Of a stretch of DNA of 64,000 nt, positions 23,914-32,268 are shown in pieces. The DNA is taken from positions 437,164 through 501,163 of the forward strand of contig NZ_BNBR01000002.1 in NCBI RefSeq assembly GCF_014656055.1, given 5' to 3'. The position numbers and the translations under genes were made by a program. The notes under the pieces are model-generated. The model was not told where the DNA came from. It saw only the letters and a list, made by a program, of their open reading frames with translations, and made no database searches. This DNA is from Streptomyces griseosporeus. Its GTDB lineage: Bacteria > Actinomycetota > Actinomycetes > Streptomycetales > Streptomycetaceae. The first letter of the stretch is position 1. Every line of letters starts with the position of its first letter.

Positions 23914-25245
23914 ATGCCCGGTCGACGCAGCCGTCGATCGGTGCTCGCCGCGATGACCGCCGCGCCGCTGACAGGAGCCGTGAGCGCCTGCAGCGGCGGC
24001 GGAGGCGGCCGGTCGCGCAGCACCAGCAAGACCACGCGCATCACCTTCTGGTCCGCGCTGCGCGGCAGCCGGGAGGTGGTCGACGCCTTCAACCGCACCC
24101 ACGACCGCGTCCAGGTCGACTTCCAGCAGATCCCCGCCGGCGGGCAGGGCGGCTACGCCAAGCTCAGCAACGCCGCCCGGGCCGGCAACGCGCCCGACGT
24201 CGCCACGATCGAGTACCCGCAGGTGCCGGGCTTCGCCATCGACGGCGTCGCCCGCGACATCACCGGCCTGCTCAGCGACGCGCTGCGGGCCAGGCTGCTG
24301 CCGCAGGCGCTCGGCCTGACCACCTTCCAGGGCCGGACGTTCAGCGTGCCGCTGGACGTCGAGCCGATGGTCCTGCACTACCGCGCCGACCTGTTCGAAC
24401 GGTACGGCTTCCGGGTGCCGCGTACCTGGGAGGAGTTCGCGGAGCTGGCGGCGGCCGTACGGCGCCGGGCGCCGGAGCGGCGGCTGGCGCTGTTCCCGAC
24501 CGACGGGATGCCGCACTTCGCCGCCTGGGCCTGGCAGGCCGGCGCGCACTGGTTCGACACCTCGCGCGGCGCCTGGAACGTCTCCCTCGCCGACGCGCCC
24601 ACCCGGCGTGTGGCGGCGTACTGGCAGCGCCTCATCGACCGCGGCGACGTCTTCGCCAACGGCGTCGAGAGCCGGCAGGCCGACGCGCAGATCGGCGACG
24701 GGCTGGTGCTCACCCGGCTCAGCGGCGCGTGGGACGCCGGCGCGCAGATGAAAGCCCGGCCCGCGCAGAAGGGCCGGTGGCGGATCGCGCCGCTGCCGCA
24801 GTGGGACGAGAAACGGCCGTACGTGGGCACGCACGGCGGTTCCACCTTCGCCGTCACCAAGGACTGCCGGCATCCCGAGGCCGCCATGGAGTTCATCGAG
24901 TGGCAGGTCTCGCACCCCGACGCGCTGCGCGCCCGCCTGTCCAGCGGCACCAGCAGCCAGTACCCGGCCGCCTCCGCGCTGGTCGCCGTGGGCAGGGAGG
25001 CGTTCGACCGGTCGTACTACGGCGGGCAGGACATCTACACCCTGTTCCGGCAGGAGGCGGCGAAGATCCGCGACGGCTGGGTGTGGGGGCCGCGGATGAG
25101 CGCCACGCAGAAGGTCATGCAGGACGCCTTCGCCCGCGTCGGCGCCGGCCAGGGCTCCCTCGTCGACGCGGTCCGCGCCGCGCAGGACGGCACCATGCCC
25201 GACCTGAGGGCCCTGGGCCTGACGACCACCCAGCACAGCACCTGA
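23914..25245 (+). CDS. ABC transporter extracellular sugar-binding lipoprotein
   Basis: The 443-residue protein is a cluster-1 (CUT1) solute-binding protein. The N-terminus has twin arginines (RRSRRSVLAAM) and a lipobox ending AVSAC, so it is probably exported, perhaps by Tat, and lipidated. Family landmarks are ITFWSALRGSREVVDAFNRT, NAARAGNAPDVATIEYPQVP, FSVPLDVEPMVLHYRADLFE and VPRTWEEFAELAAAV. ATG 23914 follows gggagg by five bases. It captures an oligosaccharide or sugar derivative for the two permeases downstream. The dehydrogenase and DUF2264 genes that follow hint at an acidic or cell-wall-derived sugar, which is inference. Confidence 0.92.
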   Translation: MPGRRSRRSVLAAMTAAPLTGAVSACSGGGGGRSRSTSKTTRITFWSALRGSREVVDAFNRTHDRVQVDFQQIPAGGQGGYAKLSNAARAGNAPDVATIEYPQVPGFAIDGVARDITGLLSDALRARLLPQALGLTTFQGRTFSVPLDVEPMVLHYRADLFERYGFRVPRTWEEFAELAAAVRRRAPERRLALFPTDGMPHFAAWAWQAGAHWFDTSRGAWNVSLADAPTRRVAAYWQRLIDRGDVFANGVESRQADAQIGDGLVLTRLSGAWDAGAQMKARPAQKGRWRIAPLPQWDEKRPYVGTHGGSTFAVTKDCRHPEAAMEFIEWQVSHPDALRARLSSGTSSQYPAASALVAVGREAFDRSYYGGQDIYTLFRQEAAKIRDGWVWGPRMSATQKVMQDAFARVGAGQGSLVDAVRAAQDGTMPDLRALGLTTTQHST

Positions 25246-25295
25246 GCCACCGGCCCAGCACCTGAGCCGCCCCGAAAGGCAGGTGACACTCCCCC

Positions 25296-26273
25296 ATGAC
25301 CGCGACCACCCAGCGGCCGGTGACCGCCCCGGCGCCACCGCCCGCGGCCTCGGCGCCGCGGGCCCGCCGCACGGCCCGGCGCCGCCGGCTCACCGCCTGC
25401 GGTGTGCTGATGACGCCGTTCTTCGCCCTGCTGGCCACCGTCTTCCTGGTGCCCGTCGGCACGGCCGTCTACCTCAGCTTCTACAGCGACGACCAGCCCG
25501 GCCTGGGCTTCGGCCCCGAACAGACCGTCTTCGTCGGACTGCGCTCCTACGCCGCCGTCCTCACCGACCCGACCTTCCTCGGCGGACTCGGCACCGTCGC
25601 CCTGTACTGCCTGGTCTACATCCCGCTGATGGTCGCCGGCGCGCTCGCGCTGGCGCTGCTGCTGGACTCCGGCGTGGTACGGCTGCGGGCCTGGGCGCAG
25701 CTCGGGCTGTTCCTGCCGCACGCCGTGCCCGGCATCATCGCCGCGCTGATCTGGCTGTACCTGTACACGCCCGGGATCAGCCCGGTCGTCGACCTGTTCG
25801 CCCGCGCCGACATCACGATCGACTTCCTCGGTCTGCACACCGTGCTGCCCTCCCTGGTGAACATCGCCCTGTGGAGCAACCTCGGCTACAACACGGTGGT
25901 CTTCTACGCCGCGCTGCAGGCCGTGCCCCGCGAGGTGATCGAGGCCGCCGTCGTCGACGGGGCGGGCCCCGTGCGCACCGCGCTCCAGGTGAAGACGCCG
26001 CTGGTGCGCGCGTCGATCGTGATGGTGGCGATGTTCACGCTGATCTGGTCGCTGCAGCTGTTCACCGAGCCGATGCTGCTCAGCCAGTCCTCCCCGATGA
26101 TCAACTCACGGTTCTCACCGAGCATGTACATCTACGACGCGGCGTTCACCCGCAACAACTACAGCCTCGCGGCGGCCGCCTCGGTGGTGCTGCTGGTCTG
26201 CACGATCGCCCTGTCCTACGGCGTCACCCGCCTCACCAGCCGCACCGACTCCGCCGCCCGGGAGGCCCGATGA
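25296..26273 (+). CDS. ABC sugar transporter permease (MalF type)
   Basis: This 325-residue membrane protein has six helices after a basic, Pro/Ala-rich cytoplasmic tail. The EAA loop that contacts the ATPase is VPREVIEAAVVDGAGPVRTA. Helix 1 is followed by YLSFYSDDQPGLGFGPEQTV, as in CUT1 permeases. It follows the binding protein by 50 bases and overlaps the second permease by four bases (ATGA). No ATPase gene is nearby, so the complex presumably uses a shared MsiK-type ATPase encoded elsewhere, which is the rule for Streptomyces CUT1 systems. Confidence 0.93.
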   Translation: MTATTQRPVTAPAPPPAASAPRARRTARRRRLTACGVLMTPFFALLATVFLVPVGTAVYLSFYSDDQPGLGFGPEQTVFVGLRSYAAVLTDPTFLGGLGTVALYCLVYIPLMVAGALALALLLDSGVVRLRAWAQLGLFLPHAVPGIIAALIWLYLYTPGISPVVDLFARADITIDFLGLHTVLPSLVNIALWSNLGYNTVVFYAALQAVPREVIEAAVVDGAGPVRTALQVKTPLVRASIVMVAMFTLIWSLQLFTEPMLLSQSSPMINSRFSPSMYIYDAAFTRNNYSLAAAASVVLLVCTIALSYGVTRLTSRTDSAAREAR

Positions 26274-27133
26274 GCTCCGCCGACAGCACCTCGCCGCGCC
26301 CGAGGCTGCTGGGCCGCGCCACCGTCAACACGGTCGTCGGCGTCTTCGTCCTGTACACGCTGCTGCCGGTGCTGTGGTTGGTGCTGGCGGCGGCGAAGGA
26401 CCGGGACGCCCTGTTCGGCAGCGACCTGCTGTCCTTCGGCGACTTCTCCTTCCTCACCAACCTGCGGGACCTGTTCACCATGGACGACGGCCAGTACGGC
26501 CGCTGGTACGCCAACAGCCTGCTGTACGCGGTGCTCGGCGCGGCCGTCGGCTCGCTGGTGAGCGTGGCCTGCGGGTACGCCTTCGACAAGTACCGCTTCC
26601 GGCACAAGGAGAAGCTGTTCGGGCTGGTGCTGGCGGCGGTGATGGTGCCGCAGACCGTGCTCGCGCTGCCGCTGTACCTGATGGCCTCACAGGCCGGGCT
26701 GGTCAACACCTTCTGGGCGGTGTTCGTCCCGGTGCTGTTCAACCCGTTCGGTGTCTACCTCGGCCGGATCTTCAGCCAGGGCTACGTACCCGACGAGGTC
26801 CTGGAGGCGGCCCGCATCGACGGCGCGGGCGAACTGGCGATGTACGCGCGCGTGTCGCTGCGGATGCTCGGCCCCGGCCTTGTCACCGTCTTCCTCTTCC
26901 AGCTCACGGCCATCTGGAACAACTTCTTCCTGCCCATGGTGATGCTGTCCGACCAGGACCTGTATCCGGTCGGTCTCGGCCTGTACACCTGGAACAGCTC
27001 GGCGTCCGTGTCCCCCGAGTACTACCCGGTGGTGATCATGGGTTCGCTGCTCGCCGTGCTGCCGCTCGTCCTCGCCTTCGCCCTGCTCCAGCGGTTCTGG
27101 CGCAGCGGTCTGACCGCCGGCGCCGTGAAGTAG
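26270..27133 (+). CDS. ABC sugar transporter permease (MalG type)
   Basis: The 287-residue second permease starts at an ATG that overlaps the TGA of the first (ATGA), implying coupled translation. Its EAA loop is YVPDEVLEAARIDGAGELAM, and ALPLYLMASQAGLVNTFWAV and NNFFLPMVMLSDQDLYPVGL are typical of MalG-like subunits. Together with the upstream gene it forms the heterodimeric channel. The next gene follows after nine bases. Confidence 0.93.
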   Translation: MSSADSTSPRPRLLGRATVNTVVGVFVLYTLLPVLWLVLAAAKDRDALFGSDLLSFGDFSFLTNLRDLFTMDDGQYGRWYANSLLYAVLGAAVGSLVSVACGYAFDKYRFRHKEKLFGLVLAAVMVPQTVLALPLYLMASQAGLVNTFWAVFVPVLFNPFGVYLGRIFSQGYVPDEVLEAARIDGAGELAMYARVSLRMLGPGLVTVFLFQLTAIWNNFFLPMVMLSDQDLYPVGLGLYTWNSSASVSPEYYPVVIMGSLLAVLPLVLAFALLQRFWRSGLTAGAVK

Positions 27134-27142
27134 GACCGCCCG

Positions 27143-28204
27143 ATGGGAGCCGCGTCTCACCCCGATGGGAGTCACCCCGTTCCGATGACCGAAGCAACGC
27201 CCGGCGCGCGCCCCCGCGCCGCCCTGGCCATGTCCGCCGACGCCGCGGCCGCCGTCCTCGACGCCGAGTCGCTGGCGGCGCTCGGCGCGATCTGCGACCT
27301 CGTCCCGCCGCCCGTCCTCGACGATCTGACGACCCCTCGGGCCCGTGCCGTGCTCGCCGACGTGGACCTGCTGGTGACCGGCTGGGGCTGCCCGCCGCTG
27401 GACGAGGCGGTCCTCGCGGCGGCGCCCCGGCTGCGGGCCGTGGTGCACACCGCGGGCAGTGTGCGCGCCCATGTCACCGACGCCTGCTGGGAGCGCGGCA
27501 TCGAGGTGTCGTCGGCCGCCGCGGCCAACGCCCTGCCGGTCGCCGAGTACACGCTCGCGATGATCCTGCTGAGCGGCAAGGAGGTGCTGGAGCGGGCGCG
27601 GGCCTACCGGTCGGCCCGCGCCCGCGCGGACTGGCTGCGCACCCCGCGCACGGTCGGCAACTACCGCCGCACGGTGGGCATCCTGTCGGCGTCGCTGATC
27701 GGCCGCCGCGTCATCGAGCTGCTGCGCCCGCACGACCTGGACGTCCTGCTGTACGACCCGTACGTGACGGACGCCGACGAGCTGGGGGTGGAGCGGGTGG
27801 AGCCGGCGGAGCTGTTCGCCCGCTGCGACACCGTCAGCGTGCACACCCCGCTGCTGCCCACCACCCGGGGTCTGGTGAGCCGGGAGCTGATCGGGGCGAT
27901 GCGTCCCGGCGCCGTACTGATCAACACCGCGCGCGGGGCGGTCGTCGACCAGGAGGCGCTCACCGAGGCCGCGCTGGCCGGCCGGATCCGCGCGGTCCTC
28001 GATGTCACCGAGCCCGAAGTGCTGCCGCCGGACCACCCGTTGTGGGAGTGCGAGAACGTGCTGATCACCCCGCACCTGGCCGGGTCCCAGGGCAACGAGT
28101 GGCGGCGCCTGGCCGAGCTGGCGGTCGCCGAGGCGGCCCGCTGGGCCTCCGGCGCCGGCTTCCTCCATCCCGTACGACGCGAAAGGCTGGCGTTCCTGGC
28201 ATGA
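27143..28204 (+). CDS. D-isomer-specific 2-hydroxyacid dehydrogenase family protein
   Basis: The protein of up to 353 aa has the split catalytic and NAD-binding layout of the D-2-hydroxyacid dehydrogenase family. It carries ANALPVAEYTLAMILLSGKE before the Rossmann domain, LINTARGAVVDQEALTEAAL, and His in ITPHLAGSQGNEW. The dinucleotide loop reads GILSASLIGRRV, with Ser replacing the first two glycines of GxGxxG, so cofactor binding may be altered. Start is ATG 27143 (agga at eight bases) or ATG 27185. It sits between the permeases and the DUF2264 gene, overlapping the latter by four bases. It probably reduces or oxidises an intermediate of the imported sugar. Confidence 0.85.
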   Translation: MGAASHPDGSHPVPMTEATPGARPRAALAMSADAAAAVLDAESLAALGAICDLVPPPVLDDLTTPRARAVLADVDLLVTGWGCPPLDEAVLAAAPRLRAVVHTAGSVRAHVTDACWERGIEVSSAAAANALPVAEYTLAMILLSGKEVLERARAYRSARARADWLRTPRTVGNYRRTVGILSASLIGRRVIELLRPHDLDVLLYDPYVTDADELGVERVEPAELFARCDTVSVHTPLLPTTRGLVSRELIGAMRPGAVLINTARGAVVDQEALTEAALAGRIRAVLDVTEPEVLPPDHPLWECENVLITPHLAGSQGNEWRRLAELAVAEAARWASGAGFLHPVRRERLAFLA

Positions 28205-30093
28205 GCATCCCGTTCGAACTGCCCCCGGAGGACCGCGAGCCGAGTCCGTTCACCGGTTACACCCGCGCCCACTGGGAGGCCGTCGCGGACGGGCTGCTCG
28301 CGGCGGCGTGGCGGTGGGCCACGCCGGGCGGCGCGCTGCTCGACCTGCCCGGCCGGCCCTCGCGCTCGGGGGTGCGCTCCGACGGACTGGAGGGCTACGC
28401 GCGCACGTTTCTCGCCGCCGCGTTCCGCGTCGCGGGCGCCGGGGGCGCGGATCCGCACGGCTGGCTGGAGCGGTACGCGCGCGGCCTCGCCGCGGGCACC
28501 CGCACGCCGGGCCGGGACGACACCGAGTCCTGGCCGGTGATCCTCGACCACGACGTGCAGGGCCAGCCGATGGTGGAGTCCGCGTCGGTCGCGCTGGGTC
28601 TCAGGCTGACCGCGCCGTGGCTGTGGAAGCACCTCGACGAGGACGTGCAGGACCGGGTGGAGGAGTGGCTGCGCGGGGCGCTGCGCCACACGCCCGCGCC
28701 GAACAACTGGTACCTCTTCCCGTTCACAGTCGCCGGGTTCCTGGAGTCGGTGGGCCGCGGCGACGCGGAGACGGCGGCGGCCCGGGAGCGGGCGCTGGAG
28801 CTGATGGAGACCTGGTACCGGGGCGACGGCTGGTACGCCGACGGCGACGGCCGCGCCTTCGACCACTACAACGGCTGGGCCCTGCACCTGTACCCGGTGC
28901 TGGACGCCCACCTGTCCGGGGACGGCGAGCTGTCCGGGCGCTGCGGCGCCCGGCTGCGCTCCCACCTGGAGGGCTACGGCCTGATGTTCGGCGCCGACGG
29001 GGCGCCACTGCACTTCGGGCGGTCGCTGGCGTACCGCTTCGCCGCCTCCGCGGCCGTCTCGCTGGGCGCGCTGACCGGCCACACCCCGCTGACGCCGGGC
29101 GCCTCGCGGCGGCTGGCCAGCGGCAGCCTGCGCCACTTCCTGGAGCGGGGCGCGCTCACCGGGGACGGGCTGCTGAGCCTGGGCTGGTACGGCCCGCACG
29201 AGCCGACGCTGCAGTCCTACTCGGGTCCGGCCTCGCCGTACTGGGCGTCGAAGGCGTTCGTCGCGCTGCTGGCGCCGGCCGAGCACCCGCTGTGGACCGT
29301 GCGTGAGGAGGCGGCGCCGGTGGAGGAGGCCGACCGGGTGCTGGCGCTGCCCGCGCCGGGGCTGCTGGTGCAGGCGACGCGCGCGGACGGGATCGTACGG
29401 CTGCACAACCACGGCAGCGACCATGTGCGCCCGCACGAAGGCGAGGCGGCCGCGGAGGACGACCCGCACTACGGCCGGCAGGCCTACTCCACGCGGACCG
29501 GGCCGACCGCGCCCGGCAACGCCGCGGACAACCATCTGTCGGTGCGGGTCGCCGGCCGGGGCAGCGTCCGGCGCCGCCTCCGTCCGCTCGGCGCCGGGCA
29601 CGGCGACGGCTGGGGCTGGGCGGCGTCCTGGCACCAGCCGGTGTTCACGGCCGGGCCGCCCATGGTGCCGGGGCTGCGGGTGGAGAGCGTCACGGTCGCG
29701 TACGGGCGGTACGAGCTGCGCGTGCACCGGGTGGTCGGGGCGCCGCCGGGCGCCCGGCTCACGCACACCGGTTGGGCCACCGGCCCCGAGGAGCCGCTGG
29801 TCTCGGCGCTGCACCCGCTGCACGGCTGGGACGCACCCGTGGACGTGGTGCGTGCCCCGCAGGGGACGGCCTTCACGCGCTGGGCCCAGGTGCCCCGGCT
29901 CGGCGGGGCGGCGGGCGGTACGTCGCTGCACGTGTGCCTGGCCACGCTGACCGGCGAGAGCGATGCCGCACCGCTGTCCGGCGCGGTCACCGGGACCAGG
30001 GTGGACGAGACGTCGGCGGAGGTCGTCTGGGCGGACGGGGCGCGCACCCGGGTGTCGTTCGAGCCGGTGGAGGTGACGCACACGACGGCGTGA
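28201..30093 (+). CDS. DUF2264 family protein, probable carbohydrate-active enzyme
   Basis: This 630-residue protein matches the DUF2264 family in overall pattern: FTGYTRAHWEAVADGLLAAA, PVILDHDVQGQPMVESASVA, APNNWYLFPFTVAGFLESVG, WYADGDGRAFDHYNGWALHL and HFGRSLAYRFAASAAVSLGA. The N-terminal two thirds look like an alpha-barrel and the C-terminal third is beta-rich, an arrangement seen in several polysaccharide lyases and unsaturated-glycoside hydrolases. It has no signal peptide, so it would act on imported oligosaccharide in the cytoplasm. ATG 28201 overlaps the previous stop (ATGA). It is the last gene of the operon. The reaction is not known to me. Confidence 0.82.
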   Translation: MSIPFELPPEDREPSPFTGYTRAHWEAVADGLLAAAWRWATPGGALLDLPGRPSRSGVRSDGLEGYARTFLAAAFRVAGAGGADPHGWLERYARGLAAGTRTPGRDDTESWPVILDHDVQGQPMVESASVALGLRLTAPWLWKHLDEDVQDRVEEWLRGALRHTPAPNNWYLFPFTVAGFLESVGRGDAETAAARERALELMETWYRGDGWYADGDGRAFDHYNGWALHLYPVLDAHLSGDGELSGRCGARLRSHLEGYGLMFGADGAPLHFGRSLAYRFAASAAVSLGALTGHTPLTPGASRRLASGSLRHFLERGALTGDGLLSLGWYGPHEPTLQSYSGPASPYWASKAFVALLAPAEHPLWTVREEAAPVEEADRVLALPAPGLLVQATRADGIVRLHNHGSDHVRPHEGEAAAEDDPHYGRQAYSTRTGPTAPGNAADNHLSVRVAGRGSVRRRLRPLGAGHGDGWGWAASWHQPVFTAGPPMVPGLRVESVTVAYGRYELRVHRVVGAPPGARLTHTGWATGPEEPLVSALHPLHGWDAPVDVVRAPQGTAFTRWAQVPRLGGAAGGTSLHVCLATLTGESDAAPLSGAVTGTRVDETSAEVVWADGARTRVSFEPVEVTHTTA

Positions 30094-30231
30094 GGGAGGG
30101 CCGGGCGTGAGGGACGGCCGTGGCGACATCCCGTCGGAAGCCGTCACGAACGCCCCTGGGGCGGGCCGGAGTTCCCGCATAGCGTCGGGACATCCCGTCC
30201 GCCCCGCGAGAGAGCACGAGAGAGCACCCGT

Positions 30232-30642
30232 ATGCCGTACGTCATGCCCGTCGTCATCGGAATCGTCTACGCCCTGCTGATGTCCCTCATCCGTGAGCCG
30301 CACCGGCGCCGCTTCAACGCCCTCATGGTGGGCGGGGCGGGCGCCGCCTATCTCAGCGGCGGAGCGCTGGGCGGCTGGGAGTTCGCGTTCACGGCCGTCG
30401 CCACCTATGCCGCCTACCGGGGCCTGGAGTCGTGGACCTTGATCGGCGTTGCGTGGCTGCTGCACACCGTCTGGGACATCGTGCACCACCTCAAGGGACA
30501 GCCGATCATCCCGTTCCTGCACGACTCCTCGTTCGGCTGCGCGATCTGCGACCCGGTCATCGCGCTGTGGTGTCTGCGGGGCGGTCTCCCGCCGCGGGCG
30601 TGGCTGCGCGGGCCGGTCGCCGCGCGGCAGCCGGCCTCCTGA
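30232..30642 (+). CDS. DUF6010-like small membrane protein
   Basis: The 136-residue protein has four hydrophobic helices and the conserved HTVWDIVHHLKGQPIIPFLH and GCAICDPVIALWCLRGG stretches, which I associate with the DUF6010 family of unknown function. The paired His and paired Cys could bind a metal; that is inference. The ATG is preceded by a duplicated gagagagcac (30208-30227), which may supply a weak ribosome site. It converges on a DHA2 exporter with 12 bases between stops. Confidence 0.72.
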   Translation: MPYVMPVVIGIVYALLMSLIREPHRRRFNALMVGGAGAAYLSGGALGGWEFAFTAVATYAAYRGLESWTLIGVAWLLHTVWDIVHHLKGQPIIPFLHDSSFGCAICDPVIALWCLRGGLPPRAWLRGPVAARQPAS

Positions 30643-30648
30643 TCCGTG

Positions 30649-30666
30649 GGCCGCTCAGCAGCGGCC
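30649..30666. terminator. Small hairpin between convergent genes
   Basis: ggccgct (30649-30655) and agcggcc (30660-30666) form a 7-bp stem with a four-base loop between the DUF6010 stop and the exporter stop, overlapping the latter. It is a weak candidate terminator. Confidence 0.35.
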
Positions 30667-32130
30667 GACGTGCGTGTGGCGGTCCGTCCGTTCCTCGGCG
30701 CGGGTCCGGGCCCGGGCGCGCCGGTCGTGCCGCCAGTCCGTGACCGCCACGGTGAACGCGGCGAGCATGGCGGCGGTCCCCGCGCCGACGGCGAGGGCGA
30801 CGGCGGTCCGGTAGTCGTCGCCGGTGGCGTTCAGCACCAGGTAGAACAGGCCGGGCAGGAGCGCCGTACCGACCGCGCCGCCGAGCCGCTGGCCCGTCTG
30901 CAGCGCGCCTCCGGCCGCGCCCGCCATCCGCACCGGGACGTCCCGCAGGGTCATGGTGACGTTGGGGGAGATGACGCAGCCGCTGCCCAGGCCGCCCACG
31001 AGCAGGGCGGGGGCGGTGAGCCAGGGCAGGGCGCCGGCCGGAGCGAGGCGCAGCAGCAGGGCGGCCGTGCCGAGCCCGGCCATCACGGTGACCAGCCCCC
31101 ACACGGTGAGCAGCCGGCCCAGCCGCTCCACCAGCCGCCCGGCGACGACGGCGGCGGCCGCCGAGCCGAGCGCGAACGGGGTGACCGCGAGCCCGGACCG
31201 CAGCGGCGAGTAGCCGAGGCCGTTCTGGAAGAACAGCGCGAAGACGAGCCAGACCCCGCTGAACCCGACGAAGTACAGGGCGGCGAGCGTGGCGCCCGCT
31301 AGGTAGCCGCGGGTGCCGGTGGCCAGGCGCGGGTCGAGCAGCGGCTGGCCGCCGCGCGCGGTGACCCGGTGCTCCCAGCGCGCGAAGACGGCCAGCAGCG
31401 CGGCGCCGGCCGGGAACAGCCACCACAGCCGGGCCGTCCCGCCGGCCTCCGCGAACACCAGCGGCAGCATCAGCGCCAGGACGCCCGCGCCGAGCAGGGC
31501 GACCCCGGGCAGGTCGAGCCGCTGCCCGCGGCCGGGCGCCACGCGGGGCAGCAGGCGGGCGCCGAGCAGCAGCGCGGTCGCGCCGACCGGCACGTTGACG
31601 TAGAAGATCCAGCGCCAGCCCTCCGGCCCGGAGGCGAGCGTCAGGATGAGGCCGCCGACGACGGGGCCGACGGCGCTGGACACGCCGACGGTGGCGCCGA
31701 AGAGGCCGAAGGCGCGTCCGCGTTCCGCGCCGCGGAACATCTGCTGGATCAGCGCGGAGTTCTGCGGGGCGAGACAGCCGGCGGCCACTCCCTGGGCGAC
31801 GCGCGCCACGACGAGCAGCGCGACCGTGGGCGCGGCGCCCGCCGCGGCGCTGCACACCACGAAGGCGGCCAGCGCGCACAGGAAGATACGGCGCCTGCCC
31901 ACCGCGTCGCCGAGGCGCCCGGCCGGCACCAGGGCCAGCGCGAACGCCAGTGCGTAGCCGGAGACGACCCACTGCACCGAGGCGGCGGAGGCGTGCAGGC
32001 CGCGCTGGAGGGAGGGCAGGGCCACCGCGACGATCGTCACGTCGAGCAGGCTCATGAACCCGGTCACCAGCGTGACCCACAGGGCCTTCCACCGCTGCCG
32101 GCCGGCGCGCGCCGGTGTCTCGGCTCCCAC
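30655..32130 (-). CDS. DHA2-family MFS exporter
   Basis: This third EmrB/QacA-type exporter of the window has about 491 aa and 14 helices. Visible are LLDVTIVAVALPSLQRGLHA in helix 1, PAGRLGDAVGRRRIFLCALA (motif A), VVARVAQGVAAGCLAPQNSA (motif B) and VGPVVGGLILTLASGPEGWR (motif C). The C-terminal tail is Arg/His-rich. I start at GTG 32130 because gagaggag lies five bases upstream; GTG 32151 is also in frame. No regulator is adjacent. Substrate unknown. Confidence 0.87.
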   Translation of the reverse strand: MGAETPARAGRQRWKALWVTLVTGFMSLLDVTIVAVALPSLQRGLHASAASVQWVVSGYALAFALALVPAGRLGDAVGRRRIFLCALAAFVVCSAAAGAAPTVALLVVARVAQGVAAGCLAPQNSALIQQMFRGAERGRAFGLFGATVGVSSAVGPVVGGLILTLASGPEGWRWIFYVNVPVGATALLLGARLLPRVAPGRGQRLDLPGVALLGAGVLALMLPLVFAEAGGTARLWWLFPAGAALLAVFARWEHRVTARGGQPLLDPRLATGTRGYLAGATLAALYFVGFSGVWLVFALFFQNGLGYSPLRSGLAVTPFALGSAAAAVVAGRLVERLGRLLTVWGLVTVMAGLGTAALLLRLAPAGALPWLTAPALLVGGLGSGCVISPNVTMTLRDVPVRMAGAAGGALQTGQRLGGAVGTALLPGLFYLVLNATGDDYRTAVALAVGAGTAAMLAAFTVAVTDWRHDRRARARTRAEERTDRHTHVGRC

Positions 32131-32268
32131 GCGGGCTCCTCTCCTCGCCACCGGTCGGACCGTGGCACCGGCACCGCCGGGCGGTCCGGCGCCACACCTT
32201 GTCCCGCGTCACCCGTGGGCGGCGGGTGAAACCGGCGGCGAGAGGGTTCCCTGGTGGAGGAGGCCCGG

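Noticed and set aside
26374..30093. A 1239-codon frame that contains DUF2264 at its end and would fuse it to earlier sequence
   Set aside because: The front part is a shadow of the permease and dehydrogenase genes; DUF2264 starts at ATG 28201 with a four-base overlap.
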